A stretch of 64,000 nt of DNA from Xenopus tropicalis (lineage: Eukaryota > Chordata > Amphibia > Anura > Pipidae), in the NCBI RefSeq assembly GCF_000004195.4, contig NC_030678.2, positions 148,508,547-148,572,546 on the forward strand, given 5' to 3'. Made by a program: the position numbers and the translations under genes. Positions 32,341 to 43,239 of the stretch are shown one piece after another; positions within the stretch are counted from its first letter, which is position 1, and each line of letters starts with the position of its first letter. The notes under the pieces are model-generated. The model saw nothing but the letters and a program-made list of their open reading frames with translations, did no database searches and was not told the DNA's origin.

Positions 32341-34490
32341 AATTAAATTAGTCTGGCACTATGAATATTAATGCATTATCTTATATGTCTTGCTGTTTTT
32401 CCCTAATACACAAGGTCACACAAGCATTTTATTAAATAAATTACATTACGTGTTGTACATGTTAACCTAAGTTTAATATAATGATTGTTTGCTACTATGC
32501 AGATGACAGAAGGTGTCTCTCAGGCTAAAGTATAATGCAGTATAATACAGTTACCACAGTGGAATACAGTACACTTTTTTAAATGAACTAACAGCAGTTT
32601 ATCACATACTCGTTTAAGAAGTTATATTTAGCAAATACAGGCATTTTGCCACTTGGGCAAGAAATAACTCTGTGGGTAGGCACTAAAATTATCTGCATTC
32701 CTCCCTATTGATATGAGCACCAATCACTATAATTATGGGTATTAGGTGACTATTGCGTGATGATTGCCTTTGGTGGTGAATTGAAACAGTTTATCTCCTA
32801 TAGTTGCTACACGTCACATCGTCCTCAGTTTCAGTTCCTACAAAGATATTTCTCCACCAAGATCCCTGCAAGAAGAAAACATCAGATACAAATAAGGTGA
32901 TCAAATAAAATGTTGTTTGATGTAACCATTAAAGTGAGCGATTGTAGAGTGATCTGTTTATATATCTATATAATTAACACCTCAAGAACTCATTAGGTTC
33001 CATTCATTCTACTTTCTAGTGGTATTCACTTCATGTACTAACTCTTTTGAGTTCAAGTGAGAACAAGAGCACACAGGGTTATCTAAATAATGTCCCTGTA
33101 TATTCTGGCTCTTTCTCAAGTGATGAGTTGCCTTATCTTTGAATTCATATTATTGCTGATTTGTATCACATTCAGCCACTATTTTAATTGCCTGGCTGTT
33201 ATTTTTGATCTCAGCAGTAGAAATCTTTATTGAATATAAAGTAATTAAATCATTGTTTACAAATGCAAACATGGTTCAAATATGCACAATACTATCCTAA
33301 ATAATACACGAAAATGCATATGAGATAAAATAGCATGTTTTTCAAAACAGAATTTTAAAGAGCTCCATATATCACTGTCCTTACACACAGCACTTCCCAG
33401 GTTTCTATTTGCTTATCTTTTTCCACTAGTTATAGTTTCCTCTTCTTTTCTGTGCTGAGTATGAACCCAATGGTTATCACAATAGGATTATAATTTTAAT
33501 GTAGCTGAACAGAATTTTTCCTTTTTGTTATCTGAATCCATAATCTTTGGATTTGTCCAAAAAATGCATTCTTCAAATAATATTTGCACTTTTATCAGCA
33601 TAAAAACCCTAAAAAAATTAATTATTCTATTCAGTCGTCCAGAGCACAAGGCTATAGGGGAGACAATTATTAAGTTTCGCTAGTTTTTTGGTGAAGCAAA
33701 ACAGGACAGATTCGCTCATCACTATTCACAATTAATGAAAAAACATTATTGCAAATACAGTCATGTATCATTTTTAAAACTAGAATAACTGATTTATTTT
33801 TTAAACATTTTAATGAAAAAGAAATTTGCCAGCTTAAAGCTGCTGAATTTTAATAGGAATCGTCTATGAAGATTTTAAGCTCTGAAGTTTGTAGTCAAGT
33901 TTTCTATTTTTCTTCTTTTCTTCTTCTATTTTTTCTTCTTATTAAAACAGTCAAGATTGGAAAATGAGTGGAACAGTTTTATTTTTGCTTACAACCTTTC
34001 TGTGATGAAATTTGCGCATTCTTGAGAATAAACATGATTGCAAAAAAATGCTTTAGTATTGCCTCAGTTTTTCCCTGCAATCTTTTTTATTTCCTCAAAC
34101 TTGAAAATTGCTAAATAAGCCTCCTGGGTTTGGATATGTTTGGGATTCACATTTTTATTTTTTCAAATCCTGGATTTTTTATAACTTTAGCATATACCTG
34201 TACTATTAGGTGACTAGCATATAGCTTTAAATGTATGTATTTAGACTCTTATTTATTGATTTTTGTTCTGTTTGGATTTCTCACAATTCATGTAAATTGA
34301 AGCAAAAATGATGATTTAGATTTTTTTTTTAATTTTTCTCCATGATACAGTTTAAAAAAAAAAAGCTTTCCACTTTTAATGTAATTTACACAAAACATGG
34401 CAAACAGTTAATTGGGAAAAGTGCTGCTAATTTAGTACATTTTAACCACACATAATAAGAAATGAAGATATAATACTCTATTACAGTACT
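32340..34490. other. AT-rich stretch, one weak terminal-exon candidate
   Basis: Mostly unique AT-rich DNA. The only exon-like signal is on the minus strand at 32794-32867 (see findings). A short piece at 33670-33725 (TTCGCTCATCACTATTC) is the end of the hAT-like family found complete at 36319. Confidence 0.4.
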
Positions 34491-34498
34491 CTCTACAC

Positions 34499-34804
34499 CA
34501 GGGGTCCCCAACCTTTCTTACTTGTAAACCACAGTCAAATGCAAAAAGACTTGGGGAGCAACACAAGCATCATAAAAGTTCATGGAGGGGCCAAATAAGG
34601 GCTAAGATTGGCTATTAGGCGCCTCTATGCACCCTATCAGCTTACAGGGGCTTTATTTGGTAGGTAATCTTGTTTTTATTCAACCAAAACTTGCCCCCAA
34701 GTCAGGAATTCAAAAATAACTCCCTGGTTTGGGGGCACTGAGAGCAACATCCAAGGGGTTGGTGAGCAACATGTTGCCCCTGAGCCACTGGTTGGGGATC
34801 ACTG
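34499..34804 (+). mobile_element. hAT-like MITE, CAGGGGTCCCCAACC termini, complete
   Basis: Termini CAGGGGTCCCCAACC and ...GGTTGGGGATCACTG fit the hAT CAGNG rule. The flanking octamers are CTCTACAC and TGCTACAC, six of eight identical, consistent with an aged 8-bp duplication. Fragments occur at 19005, 51100 and 58033. Confidence 0.85.
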
Positions 34805-34968
34805 TGCTACACCATGCTAAAAGTTAATTTGAAGTTACAACCCTTTTATGGTATATCAGACAGCCATTGGCTGTAAATATCAAGGTAACAAAAAGGTTGT
34901 ACATTTATCTAAGACCTTCACAGAAACATATAATACAGTCAGGCTGCAATTTACAACTGTTTACTTAA

Positions 34969-35727
34969 AGGAACAGTAACACCAAAAAATGAAAGTGTAT
35001 AAAAGTAACTAAAATATAATGTGCTGCTGCCCTACACTGGTAAAAGTTGTGTGTTTACTTCAGAAAGTCTACTATAATTTATATAAATAAGGGCTCTGGC
35101 ACACGGGGAAGATTAGTCGCCCGCGATAAAACTCCCTGTTCGCGGGCGACTAATCTCCCCGAGTTGCCTACCCCTGCCATCCCACCGGCGAACATGTAAG
35201 TCGCCGGTGGGATGGCAGACGCGGCGGGGCAATTTCAGGGAATCGCCGAAAAAGACTCGCGAGTCTTTTTCGGCGATTTGCGCAAAATCGCGCCGCCACG
35301 TCTGCCATCCCGCCGGCGACTTACATGTTCGCCGGTGGGATGGCAGGGGTAGGCAACTCGGGGAGATTAGTCGCCCGCGAACAGGGAGTTTTATCGCGGG
35401 CGACTAATCTCCCCCGTGTGCCAGAGCCCTAAGCTGCTATGTAGCCATGGAGGCAGCCATTCAAAGGAGAAAAGGCACAGGCACCTAGCAGATAACAGAT
35501 AAAACACTATTGTATTCCACGGAGCTTATCTGTTATCTGCTATGTAACCTGTGCCTTTTCTCCTTTTTTCCAGCTTGAATGGCTGCCTCCATGGCTACAC
35601 AGCAGCTTATTATATAAATTATAGTAGTGTTACTGTAGCAAATACACCAGTTTTACCAGTGCAGGGCAACAGTGCATTATATTTTTATTACTTTAAAGCT
35701 CTTTCATTTTTTAGTGTTACTGTTCCT
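34969..35727. mobile_element. Palindromic T2-type MITE hosting a second MITE
   Basis: TTAA on both sides (34965-34968, 35728-35731) and inverted termini AGGAACAGTAACAC. Its two arms pair over most of their length (for example GCCATGGAGGCAGCCATT with the complement near 35580). The left arm is broken by the 339-bp element at 35091-35429; without it the host is about 417 bp. Confidence 0.92.
35091..35429. mobile_element. Harbinger-like foldback MITE, near-perfect 339-bp palindrome
   Basis: Starts GGGCTCTGGCACACGGGG, ends in its complement, and is symmetric about 35259/35260 (GACTCGCGAGTC). Flanked by TAA on both sides (35088-35090, 35430-35432). Each arm contains further hairpins (TCGCCCGCG...CGCGGGCGA; CCACCGGCGA...TCGCCGGTGG), so a single strand can fold into a multi-arm structure. 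Confidence 0.93.
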
Positions 35728-35731
35728 TTAA

Positions 35732-36130
35732 AGGAAAAGTAACACTAAAAATTTTCAAGTAAAAAATCTATCCTACCCTGCCCCAATTATTGCCCTATCC
35801 TGCACACATTTATTATTTTGAATGCTTTATTAGAAAATACCTGCTAAAACTTGACTTACGATCATTTGAAATAGGGCGATATGGCAATGCAGGGCAGAAT
35901 CCACTATGCGAGGATCCTAGCCTTCCTTCTGTATAGGATCAATAATATAGTAGATTCCACCAGTGCAGTAACCCCAAATGGTTACTTACTGGTTTAAAGC
36001 TCATTGGTCTTATATACTGATACAGACTTGCTGGTAGTACAGAAAGACTAAAAAGAAATAGTGGTCCCTGATATCCAAGATAAATTCCATAAAAGTTTTC
36101 CTCAAATTTTGATGATTTTAGTAGCATCAT
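35732..36130. repeat. Second T2-type MITE fragment sharing the TTAA
   Basis: Immediately after the TTAA at 35728-35731 begins AGGAAAAGTAACACTAAAAA, the terminus of a related element, which decays toward 36130. Confidence 0.55.
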
Positions 36131-36138
36131 ACTTGAAT

Positions 36139-37010
36139 TGCTCTAGATGTCCCCCTATGTCTAGTTTTCTTCTTCGGTATTACAGTTAGTCCACCTAAGC
36201 TAACCATACACTTTGAGATCCAGTCATTTGGTGAGGTTATTCAGTATGCCCACAGAGACCCACCCATCTCAAAAGATTCGACTGAATACGGAACCAGACC
36301 ATAACCTTCATTTGCTTGTAGTGTTGAGCAGATGTTTTTGCCAGGCATGGATTTGCTGCAAAATTCTGCATTTTGCCATTGGCAAATTTGTTTACAAAAT
36401 TGCCAGAACAATTTGCAGTGACAAAAAATTCGGCAAGAGATTCTGTCACATCAAAAAAGTTATGATTGCGTCAAATAAGTCATGTCAAAAAAAGTTGCGG
36501 CCATGTCAAATAAGTTGTGGTTGTGTTATAACAAATCACGAGTGTCAAAAAAGTCCTGCAGTAGCCGCATTTTGCACATTTTTCGCCGTTTCTCAAATTT
36601 TTCAGCAAAACAAATGGGACAGATTCGCTCATCATTATTTGCTTGTTCAGATTTGAGAAAATATTTTATAAAACTGTTTCATCTGAAAAACATGAAGATT
36701 TAATTGCTCTGCCTAGAAATCGAATAATCACTGGCAGGGCTGATCAGTGAAGCTCCAAATGTATAGAAATAATTAATTTTGTATTTTTTGTTTTGTATTT
36801 ACTGTGAGTAGCAGACATGTGAAAGTCTGGGTACTAGGCTTGTGTGTTTTATATCTCACCGTACAATATGTTTAGTAGAAGTTATTTACCAGCCAGTGGT
36901 AAAAAACAGACAAAAACAAAATCCCACCTTCGCATACAGCAATATAACTGAATAGACAAATCCTGAGTTGTTTCTTAATGAGATGCAGTTCCCTACAGGT
37001 TCCATACATG
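36139..37010 (+). repeat. Dispersed duplication, copy 1 (with hAT insertion)
   Basis: Parallels 40049-41005: TGCTCTAGATGT at the start, GCCAGTCC/CTAACCATACAC, TTCAG..TTGAGAAAATATTTTA, TGCTCTGCCTAGAAAT, GTGAAAGTCTGGGTACTAGG, and GAGATGCAGTTCCCTACAGG at the end. Outside the insertions the two copies look roughly 85-90% identical by eye. Confidence 0.8.
36319..36637. mobile_element. hAT-like MITE with perfect 8-bp duplication
   Basis: Octamer TTTGCTTG on both sides (36311-36318, 36638-36645), termini TAGTGTTGAGC / complement of TAATGATGAGC. It sits inside duplication copy 1; copy 2 keeps the empty site TTTGCATG at 40646-40653. The long plus-strand frame of 147 codons across 36213-36656 is repeat-derived. 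Confidence 0.92.
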
Positions 37011-37119
37011 CATGTTACTGGGCACGGACGGAGCCTGTTGAGATTTTTTAAATGTAATTGTGGAAAAAGCCTTTCAAATTTTTAATGTAATTTACACAAA
37101 ACACATAAACATATTTGCA

Positions 37120-37660
37120 AATGTTAAAGGGTTTACTGTCATGATATTTATGGTATACTTTTTATTTTTAAATGACACTGTTTACATTACTTTTAAAATG
37201 TTATTCTTGAACCAACAAATGTATTTTTTTAGCTGTAATATTGGTGTGTAGGCACCATCTCAGTGCATTGTGCCTGAGTCTGAGCTTTCAGAAGGGGCCA
37301 CTGCTACACATTAGAACTGCTTTCAGGTAACCTATTGTTTCTCCTACTCCCATGTAACTGGAGGAGTCCCAAGCCGGACTTGGAGTTCTTACTATTGAGT
37401 GCTATTACTGATACTTACTGGGAGCTGCTATCTTGCTCCCTTCCCATTGTTCTGCTGATCGGCTGCTGGGGGGGTGATATCACTCCAACATGCAGCTCAG
37501 CAGTAAAGTGTAACTGAAGTTTATCAGAGCACAGGTCACATGACTGTGGCACCCTGAGAATTGAAGAATATGGCTAGCCCCATGTGAAATTTCAAAATTA
37601 AATTAAAAAAAATTGTTTGTGCTTTTAAAACGGATTCTGCTGGAGAAGCTCTATTAACTG
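37120..37660 (+). repeat. Dispersed frog repeat (AAAGGGTTTACTGTCATG...)
   Basis: A stretch including GGTGTGTAGGCACCATCTCAG, AGAACTGCTTTCAGGTAACC and CAGCTCAGCAGTAAAGTG, which I recognise as an abundant Xenopus interspersed repeat. It has an A-rich right end near 37600. Superfamily not determined. Confidence 0.55.
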
Positions 37661-38379
37661 ATGTGTTTAAAAAAAAAAACTGTTTTCCCATGTCAGTATT
37701 CCTTGTTGATTATTATATAGACTTTCCCCTGAAGACAGGCCTGTCTGTGGATGAGACACTCCCCTTTATTTGATCTATAGCCCCAATTTGTGTCTCTAAT
37801 ATAGATAGGCCTAAGGCAGGGTGGAATAAGAGGAATGGTAAAGGCAGTAATGGGTTAATACTTGTTTTAAGATCAAAGCTGAAAGATTTGAGACTGTGAA
37901 GTCTAGCAGACAGCCCTGCACCCCTTGGTGATAATAAACGTGTCTGGCTCCTCTTTTTACAGAAAGCCTTAAGTTTAATATGATTGTATACACATAATAA
38001 TAGCTATTTTTTTGCAACTTATTTGTAACAAACAAGTTTGCCTATAATTTGCCTTATATGGAAATAACTGAATATTGTGCTTCTGATAGAAAATGTCATA
38101 TATGAAAAGTTATAAAAGTACAGACCATTACTGTATTGTTTTGAAGCCTCTCGTATCACATACTGTTGCCTCGGTTGTTGTGCTATAGAGACTCCACAAG
38201 ACTTGTGTTTTGTATGACTAATAAATAACTCAGCCTTTCTGAGAGACCCTTGTCTTTGAGTCTTGTTTTATGACAAGGCATGTTGGGTTAGAAAAAATAC
38301 CAACGTCCTTTAATGCACAGTTACATTTTATTTTACCAACTTTAAACCATAAGAACAAAATAAAAATAGCAGTTGTGGC

Positions 38380-39140
38380 TTGTGTAAAGGTTTGGATCCC
38401 CTGTAGTAAGTCAATATATAGTATTAACTCTTTGGCACAAATCACAGGTTTTAAATTCCCTTTGGAATCCAGCTAACAGTCATTCAGTTCTTAATGTAAG
38501 GATTTTGCCCAATCTTCTTTGCAGATCACTTAAAATTCTGAGATCTTTATGGGCCATCTTGCATTAAAGATCTACCCACAAGTTTTCAATGACGGGACTG
38601 TGACTGTGATATCAATTACAAAACTTTCAACTTTCTTTTCTTCAAGTAGCTCATGGTGGCTTTTAAGGTATAAGGTAGGAGCCGGATCCCTTTCCAACTG
38701 TTTCACAATGACATCCAGCTCTTGCTGTTATTTAATGAAATCCATTCCTCCCTCTGCATGTACAGTTTTCCTGTGAGTCTTGCTTCCACCCAACCCCAAA
38801 TCATAATGGATCCACCCCATTTGGCAAGGTGTTTTTTGTTTTTTTTTTTCAAATGCTGCTCCTTTTATGGCCACAAAGTCCTATTTTGACTTTGTTCCCA
38901 AGGAATTTTTTGTTTTCAAATAGGCTCTGGCTTTTTTAGATGCTGTTTTGCATATCTCAGATACTGGCATTTGTGATCTGGTTAGATCTAAGGCTTCCTC
39001 GTGATGGCTTTTCCATTCAGATCCTTAGCAGTGATATGAGGGTTTGCCTTTCTGGTCAGCCGTTCTCTCTGAAAGCTCCTCAGATTCTGTATTGTGATAA
39101 CGTTTTTGTAGTGAAGAAAATTAGCTAGGGATACACCTTC
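38380..39140 (-). mobile_element. Tc1/mariner-type transposase remnant
   Basis: Read on the minus strand with frameshifts, in the right order for a Tc1 transposase: KANPHITAKDL (about 39020-39055), CQYLRYAKQHLKKPEP (about 38935-38980), KIGLCGHKRS (about 38860-38890), GGSIMIWGW (about 38790-38815), IENLWVDL (38564-38587) and CKEDWAKSL (about 38500-38526). Sequence at 38290-38400, with CTACAGGGGATCCAAACC on the minus strand, resembles the Tc1 3' untranslated part. Several stops; dead. Confidence 0.8.
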
Positions 39141-39149
39141 TTTACACCT

Positions 39150-39965
39150 AAAGGAATGGCAGTGTGGTCTATTAGCATGGAGTATATAACTGAGAATTTG
39201 TTGAGAATTTTCACAAGTATGAAGTTAACTTACAAAAACTTGTCATACTCTCCTTTCCTTCATCTTCATATTTGTAAGATGAAGGATATAAATACTCCAA
39301 ATTTTCACCATTTAATAAATATGCCCCGTGCAAAACTGTGAATCTATCACAAGTGAATTTTCTCCAAAATGGATTTCGCAAAATTTCACAATACACTTGC
39401 AACAGTGTACTTAAGGTAAATAGGTAAATATTACCTGGGAAATTGGGGTGAATTTTAGCACAGCTAGGTTAGGGGAAAATTCCCTGTTATCTGCTTGACA
39501 TTCCCACAGTTAAGGGCTCATTATTCAAGAAAATGAAGACTTAAGAGCATTGATGATGCAATACATACATTAGGAAAAAGTGTTTGGATGCCCCATTGGG
39601 CTCAGCTGGTTCAATTAACTGTAAGTCAAAGCTAAACCAAACCACCCAGGGGGCTGCCTGTAAAAGGTTTTCTTTTTTACATATTGCCCAAAGTGGGTCT
39701 AATGAGCTGTATCAACCGCAAATTTATATTGGCTTATGAAGTCAATTTAAAAACTTTTACTGTCCTGAGTACTTAGCTTTCATCAGCAGTAAAAGAAAAT
39801 AAAAATGAATTAGTATTATTGCTGTATTGCAAATACTTTTTTCAATAGTTGAAAGGTAAATTTGTTAGTTCTGTCACAAGCAATTCTATTTTTCCGCTGC
39901 TTGACATGGCTTATCCTCTCTGTAAGCAGCAGCAGGGAAGTTTCTCCAGCAACTTTGAGTAAAAC
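39150..39965. other. No feature recognised
   Basis: AT-rich spacer. From 39970 to 40022 a fragment of the TACAGGTATRGGACC MITE (TATCGGACCCCTTATCCGG) appears. Confidence 0.4.
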
Positions 39966-40048
39966 AGAGTACAAGTATCGGACCCCTTATCCGGAAACCC
40001 AATTTCCAGAAAGTTCTGAATCGCGGACGAATAAAGTCTGGGCACCCC

Positions 40049-41005
40049 TGCTCTAGATGTACCCATATACAGTATCTAGTTATAGTCTGGTGTACAGCCA
40101 GTCCATCCAAGCTGACCATACACAAAATGAATCTGGAACAAAAATGGGAATGGAAAAGGAAAGTCATATATGGGAAGGAAAGTCATATTGGCATTTTACT
40201 GCCAATAAATTTGCCACATTAGTGCCACCTAGAACGCAATATTTATTCTGCAGAAAGCATTACCATACCTGAGTAAATAGCACTAGAAGCTCCCTCTGAT
40301 AGTAGCTGCCATTTTAGCTTGGTCTTGGTAGCTTCCTGCTGCAGTTATAGCCATTGGAAGCTCAGATCACACATTCTTAAGGGAGTTAGTTCTTATGCAT
40401 TCTTATGGGAGGGGGGAGCAGGAGAAGGGAGGGGGAGAGAGGAGAGAACTGAGCAGGCTCATGCCCCAAACCTGAAGGAGCCAGGAGAGAGGAAGTCTGA
40501 TACCAAAGAACATGTTCCCAAAAAGGAGACAAGAAATCCTGTGTTTCTTTTGATAGAGGACTCTGTGAGTGCTTATGGCTGTATTTACATAGACCTTTCT
40601 GATAAAGCTTACTTAGTTTTTACCTTTCCTTCTCCTTTAACCTCATTTGCATGTTCAGCATTGAGAAAATATTTTAGAAAACTTTCGTCTGAAAAACCTG
40701 TTGATTTATTTGCTCTGCCTAGAAATAAAATAATCACTGACAGGGCTGATCAGTGCAGCTCCAAATAATAATTGATTTTTGTGTTTTGTATTTACTGTGA
40801 GTAGCAGACGTGTGAAAGTCTGGGTACTAGGCTTGTGTTTTGTTTTTTATCTCACTGTACAATATGTTTAGTAGACGTTATTTACCATCAAGTGGTAAAA
40901 AAACAAACAAAAACAAAATCCCACCTACGCATACAGCAATATAACTGCAAAGACAAATCTCGAGTTGTTTCTTGATGAGATGCAGTTCCCTACAGGCTCC
41001 ATATA
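40049..41005 (+). repeat. Dispersed duplication, copy 2 (with T2-type MITE)
   Basis: Partner of 36139-37010, about 3.9 kb downstream in the same orientation. It carries the T2-type MITE at 40157-40636, which copy 1 lacks, and has no hAT insertion. Confidence 0.8.
40157..40636. mobile_element. T2-type MITE AGGAGAAGGAAAG, copy 2 of 3
   Basis: Right end CTTTCCTTCTCC followed by TTAA (40637-40640). The left end has a small duplication of GGAAAGTCATAT. The 149-codon frame across 40319-40768 is repeat-derived. Confidence 0.8.
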
Positions 41006-41234
41006 TGTTAATGTTGTGACATTTGTGCTACATTGAATACTTTGGAAAATAAGCGTTTAGGATTTGGCCACCTACATCAAGCTGATCTGATTGTTTGGCC
41101 TTTGGCCAATAATTGATCGAAATGCAGGCCATCAGGGGCCATTGTAGGGCATTAAAAATAATGGTTAATAACATGTATAAATTTGTCTGAATTCAGTTTT
41201 GTCTGAAGTGCAGGCCTTATATAATAAACCCATA

Positions 41235-41535
41235 ATTCATTTTTGTCTTACAGAATACATACATATAATAGCAAATATGATACCCTTGTAACTGGGCTGG
41301 AACCCTCCAGAGCATCAGTCCTAAAGGCAGAAATGACCAAAAATCCGAATATGAAGCGCAAGCATTCCATTCAGCGTAGTGCAGCTTGCAATGGCAGCAA
41401 CATGTTTGAAGAACCGCAATAAACTGTCCAAAAATCTGTTTCTTGAAGCTTTTATCGACCTGAGTTAAAATAAAGGCTCCTCCTGGAGCCTCTTCAGCTA
41501 CACTTTCCCGTTATGTATGCAATGCATGAACTGGC
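41235..41535 (-). mobile_element. Penelope-tail-like repeat with hammerhead-like hairpin
   Basis: On the minus strand: CTGAAGA (complement of 41491-41497), then a perfect hairpin GGCTCC-AGGA-GGAGCC (41475-41490), then TTTATTTTAACTCAGG and AAGCTTCAAGAAACAG. The arrangement equals that of the motif at 17634, but the GAAAC core is missing at the expected place. Confidence 0.5.
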
Positions 41536-41969
41536 AGAGTTACAAGACACAAAAAATAAATAGCTTTATTTGGCTCACGTTCACATATCATTTTTTTTTG
41601 TTATAAAATAGTATATGACCTTGATTTTTTTAAGTCAATAGTACAAAAATTAAAGGCTTGCCTTATTCTCATAACAGCTTAAATCAATCAAATATTTGCA
41701 CTCAGACATAAAAATAATGTTTTTTAAAGATATACAGCATCTGTATTTATGTATATTGACTGAGTTGTTACAGACTGACAAATGTTACAATTATTGGCCT
41801 TCTGGTTTTGGGCAAACAAGCTATTTACTTAATGGTAGATTTAGCAAAATTCCTCTCAGTTTTTGTCACGTGAGTAATGCCACAGAACATTTCTCACATT
41901 TTTTGTTTTTCAGGTATGTGAAATGTGTGTGTGAGAACAAATTTCTCGCATTGTGCTAGTTTTCTTGTT

Positions 41970-42540
41970 ATTAAAAGACAAGTAAACCCCAATATTTTGA
42001 CCTACCATGTATATAAGTTGGGCACATCTCCCCCACCCAAACCACATCATTTGTACTGCATATATCCCCTCTGTTTGCCAGCACAAATAGCAGCTTTCAC
42101 CCGGCAGCCATTTTCCCCCTCACACATGTTCAGTGACATTTACATCTGCAAACAGCACACGTGCCTTTTATTACATAACCCCTTTAACCCTGCCTTTTAT
42201 TACAAAACTTGGCAGATTTTTCTTTCCACCAGCAACCTTGGGCCATTAAAACATTAAAGACACATATGCCGCAGTACCATGTTGATATAGCTGCTAATAT
42301 AATGAACAAACCAGTTCTTTTTAGATTGGCCCAGGTTGGACAACAAGGTTCAAGTGGTACTTAAATTGCAATAACTTTACCTCAAAACCACTTGATACAT
42401 AAAGCTGTGTGTGTGATTTGAGATATTTTGGTTTTTTTTTATTTGTGTCTCCAACTTCTGAACCAAAATTTGTTAAAGAGCCCCACACAACACAGAAACC
42501 CCTAATATGCCTATAACTGTAATCTGTTCCTTTAAAAAGT
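41970..42540. repeat. Dispersed MITE-like repeat
   Basis: AAAAGACAAGTAAACCCC... to ...GTAATCTGTTCCTTTAA resembles an eroded T2-type element with AAAGG-like ends. Frames inside are unsupported. Confidence 0.45.
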
Positions 42541-42739
42541 ATGCATAAATGTAATTTCTATGTGCTGAAATCCAGCTGCAAAACAGTTCTTCTCTTTCTG
42601 CATCATTTGACATCCTGGCAGGGGACGTGGGACTAAAACATTGATGTTACAAATTGCAACAACTTCTCCACAGCTTACAAACAGCATGCAGGAACTACTG
42701 TACATAACCCACAATGCATTGCACTGTGATATTCCTTAT

Positions 42740-43232
42740 TGAAGCCTTATTGACGGAAGCAGAAGGGATAAAGTCAAATCAGATAACGACCTAAGAGTCT
42801 CAGGGATAGGTCACGATGGAAGCAAAATGGAATAATATCTAGGTTGGACCCAGATCCCGGAGAAAAGTGGAGAGGAGCAATGAGAGACACACCACCCGGC
42901 ATGGTTTGGTTATAGTTTAACTAGTTAAAACCTTAATGTTTTTCTTTTGTACGCATGTACATTTTCTTTGTATTTACCCACCATTCCCCGGCAAGTCAGG
43001 ATTCTGAAAAAACAAGACCCTGACTTGCACATCCCTCCCCACCTACCCAATCCCCCTTCCCACCCCCTTCTTTTTTTTTCTTTTTCTCTCCCCTTAAGGA
43101 ACGACACATAAAAACCAATTTTGATCAACAATGGTACTCTTTATTGACGTAATTATATACAACTGGAAATGTTATTGTATATGTCATGTACTTTGTTATC
43201 TCCAATAAAAAAGTTAAAACTCAAAAAAAAAA
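42740..43232 (+). mobile_element. Poly(A)-tailed retroelement 3' end
   Basis: Ends CCAATAAAAAAGTTAAAACTC followed by A13 (43220-43232): a poly(A) signal 20 bases before an A-tail, with a CT-rich tract (43030-43095) upstream. It looks like a LINE (Tx1/L1-like) 3' UTR; no RT motif is left, so the family is uncertain. Confidence 0.55.
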
Positions 43233-43239
43233 AAATCAT

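Noticed and set aside
33380..33480. Minus-strand frame VITIGFILSTEKKRK with a GTAAGG donor
   Set aside because: No acceptor upstream, and a stop codon lies between it and the donor.
36213..36656. Plus-strand frame of 147 codons
   Set aside because: Spans the hAT MITE with its 8-bp duplication; absent from the duplicate copy at 40 kb.
40319..40768. Plus-strand frame of 149 codons
   Set aside because: Lies across the T2-type MITE and its border; the other two MITE copies do not keep the frame.
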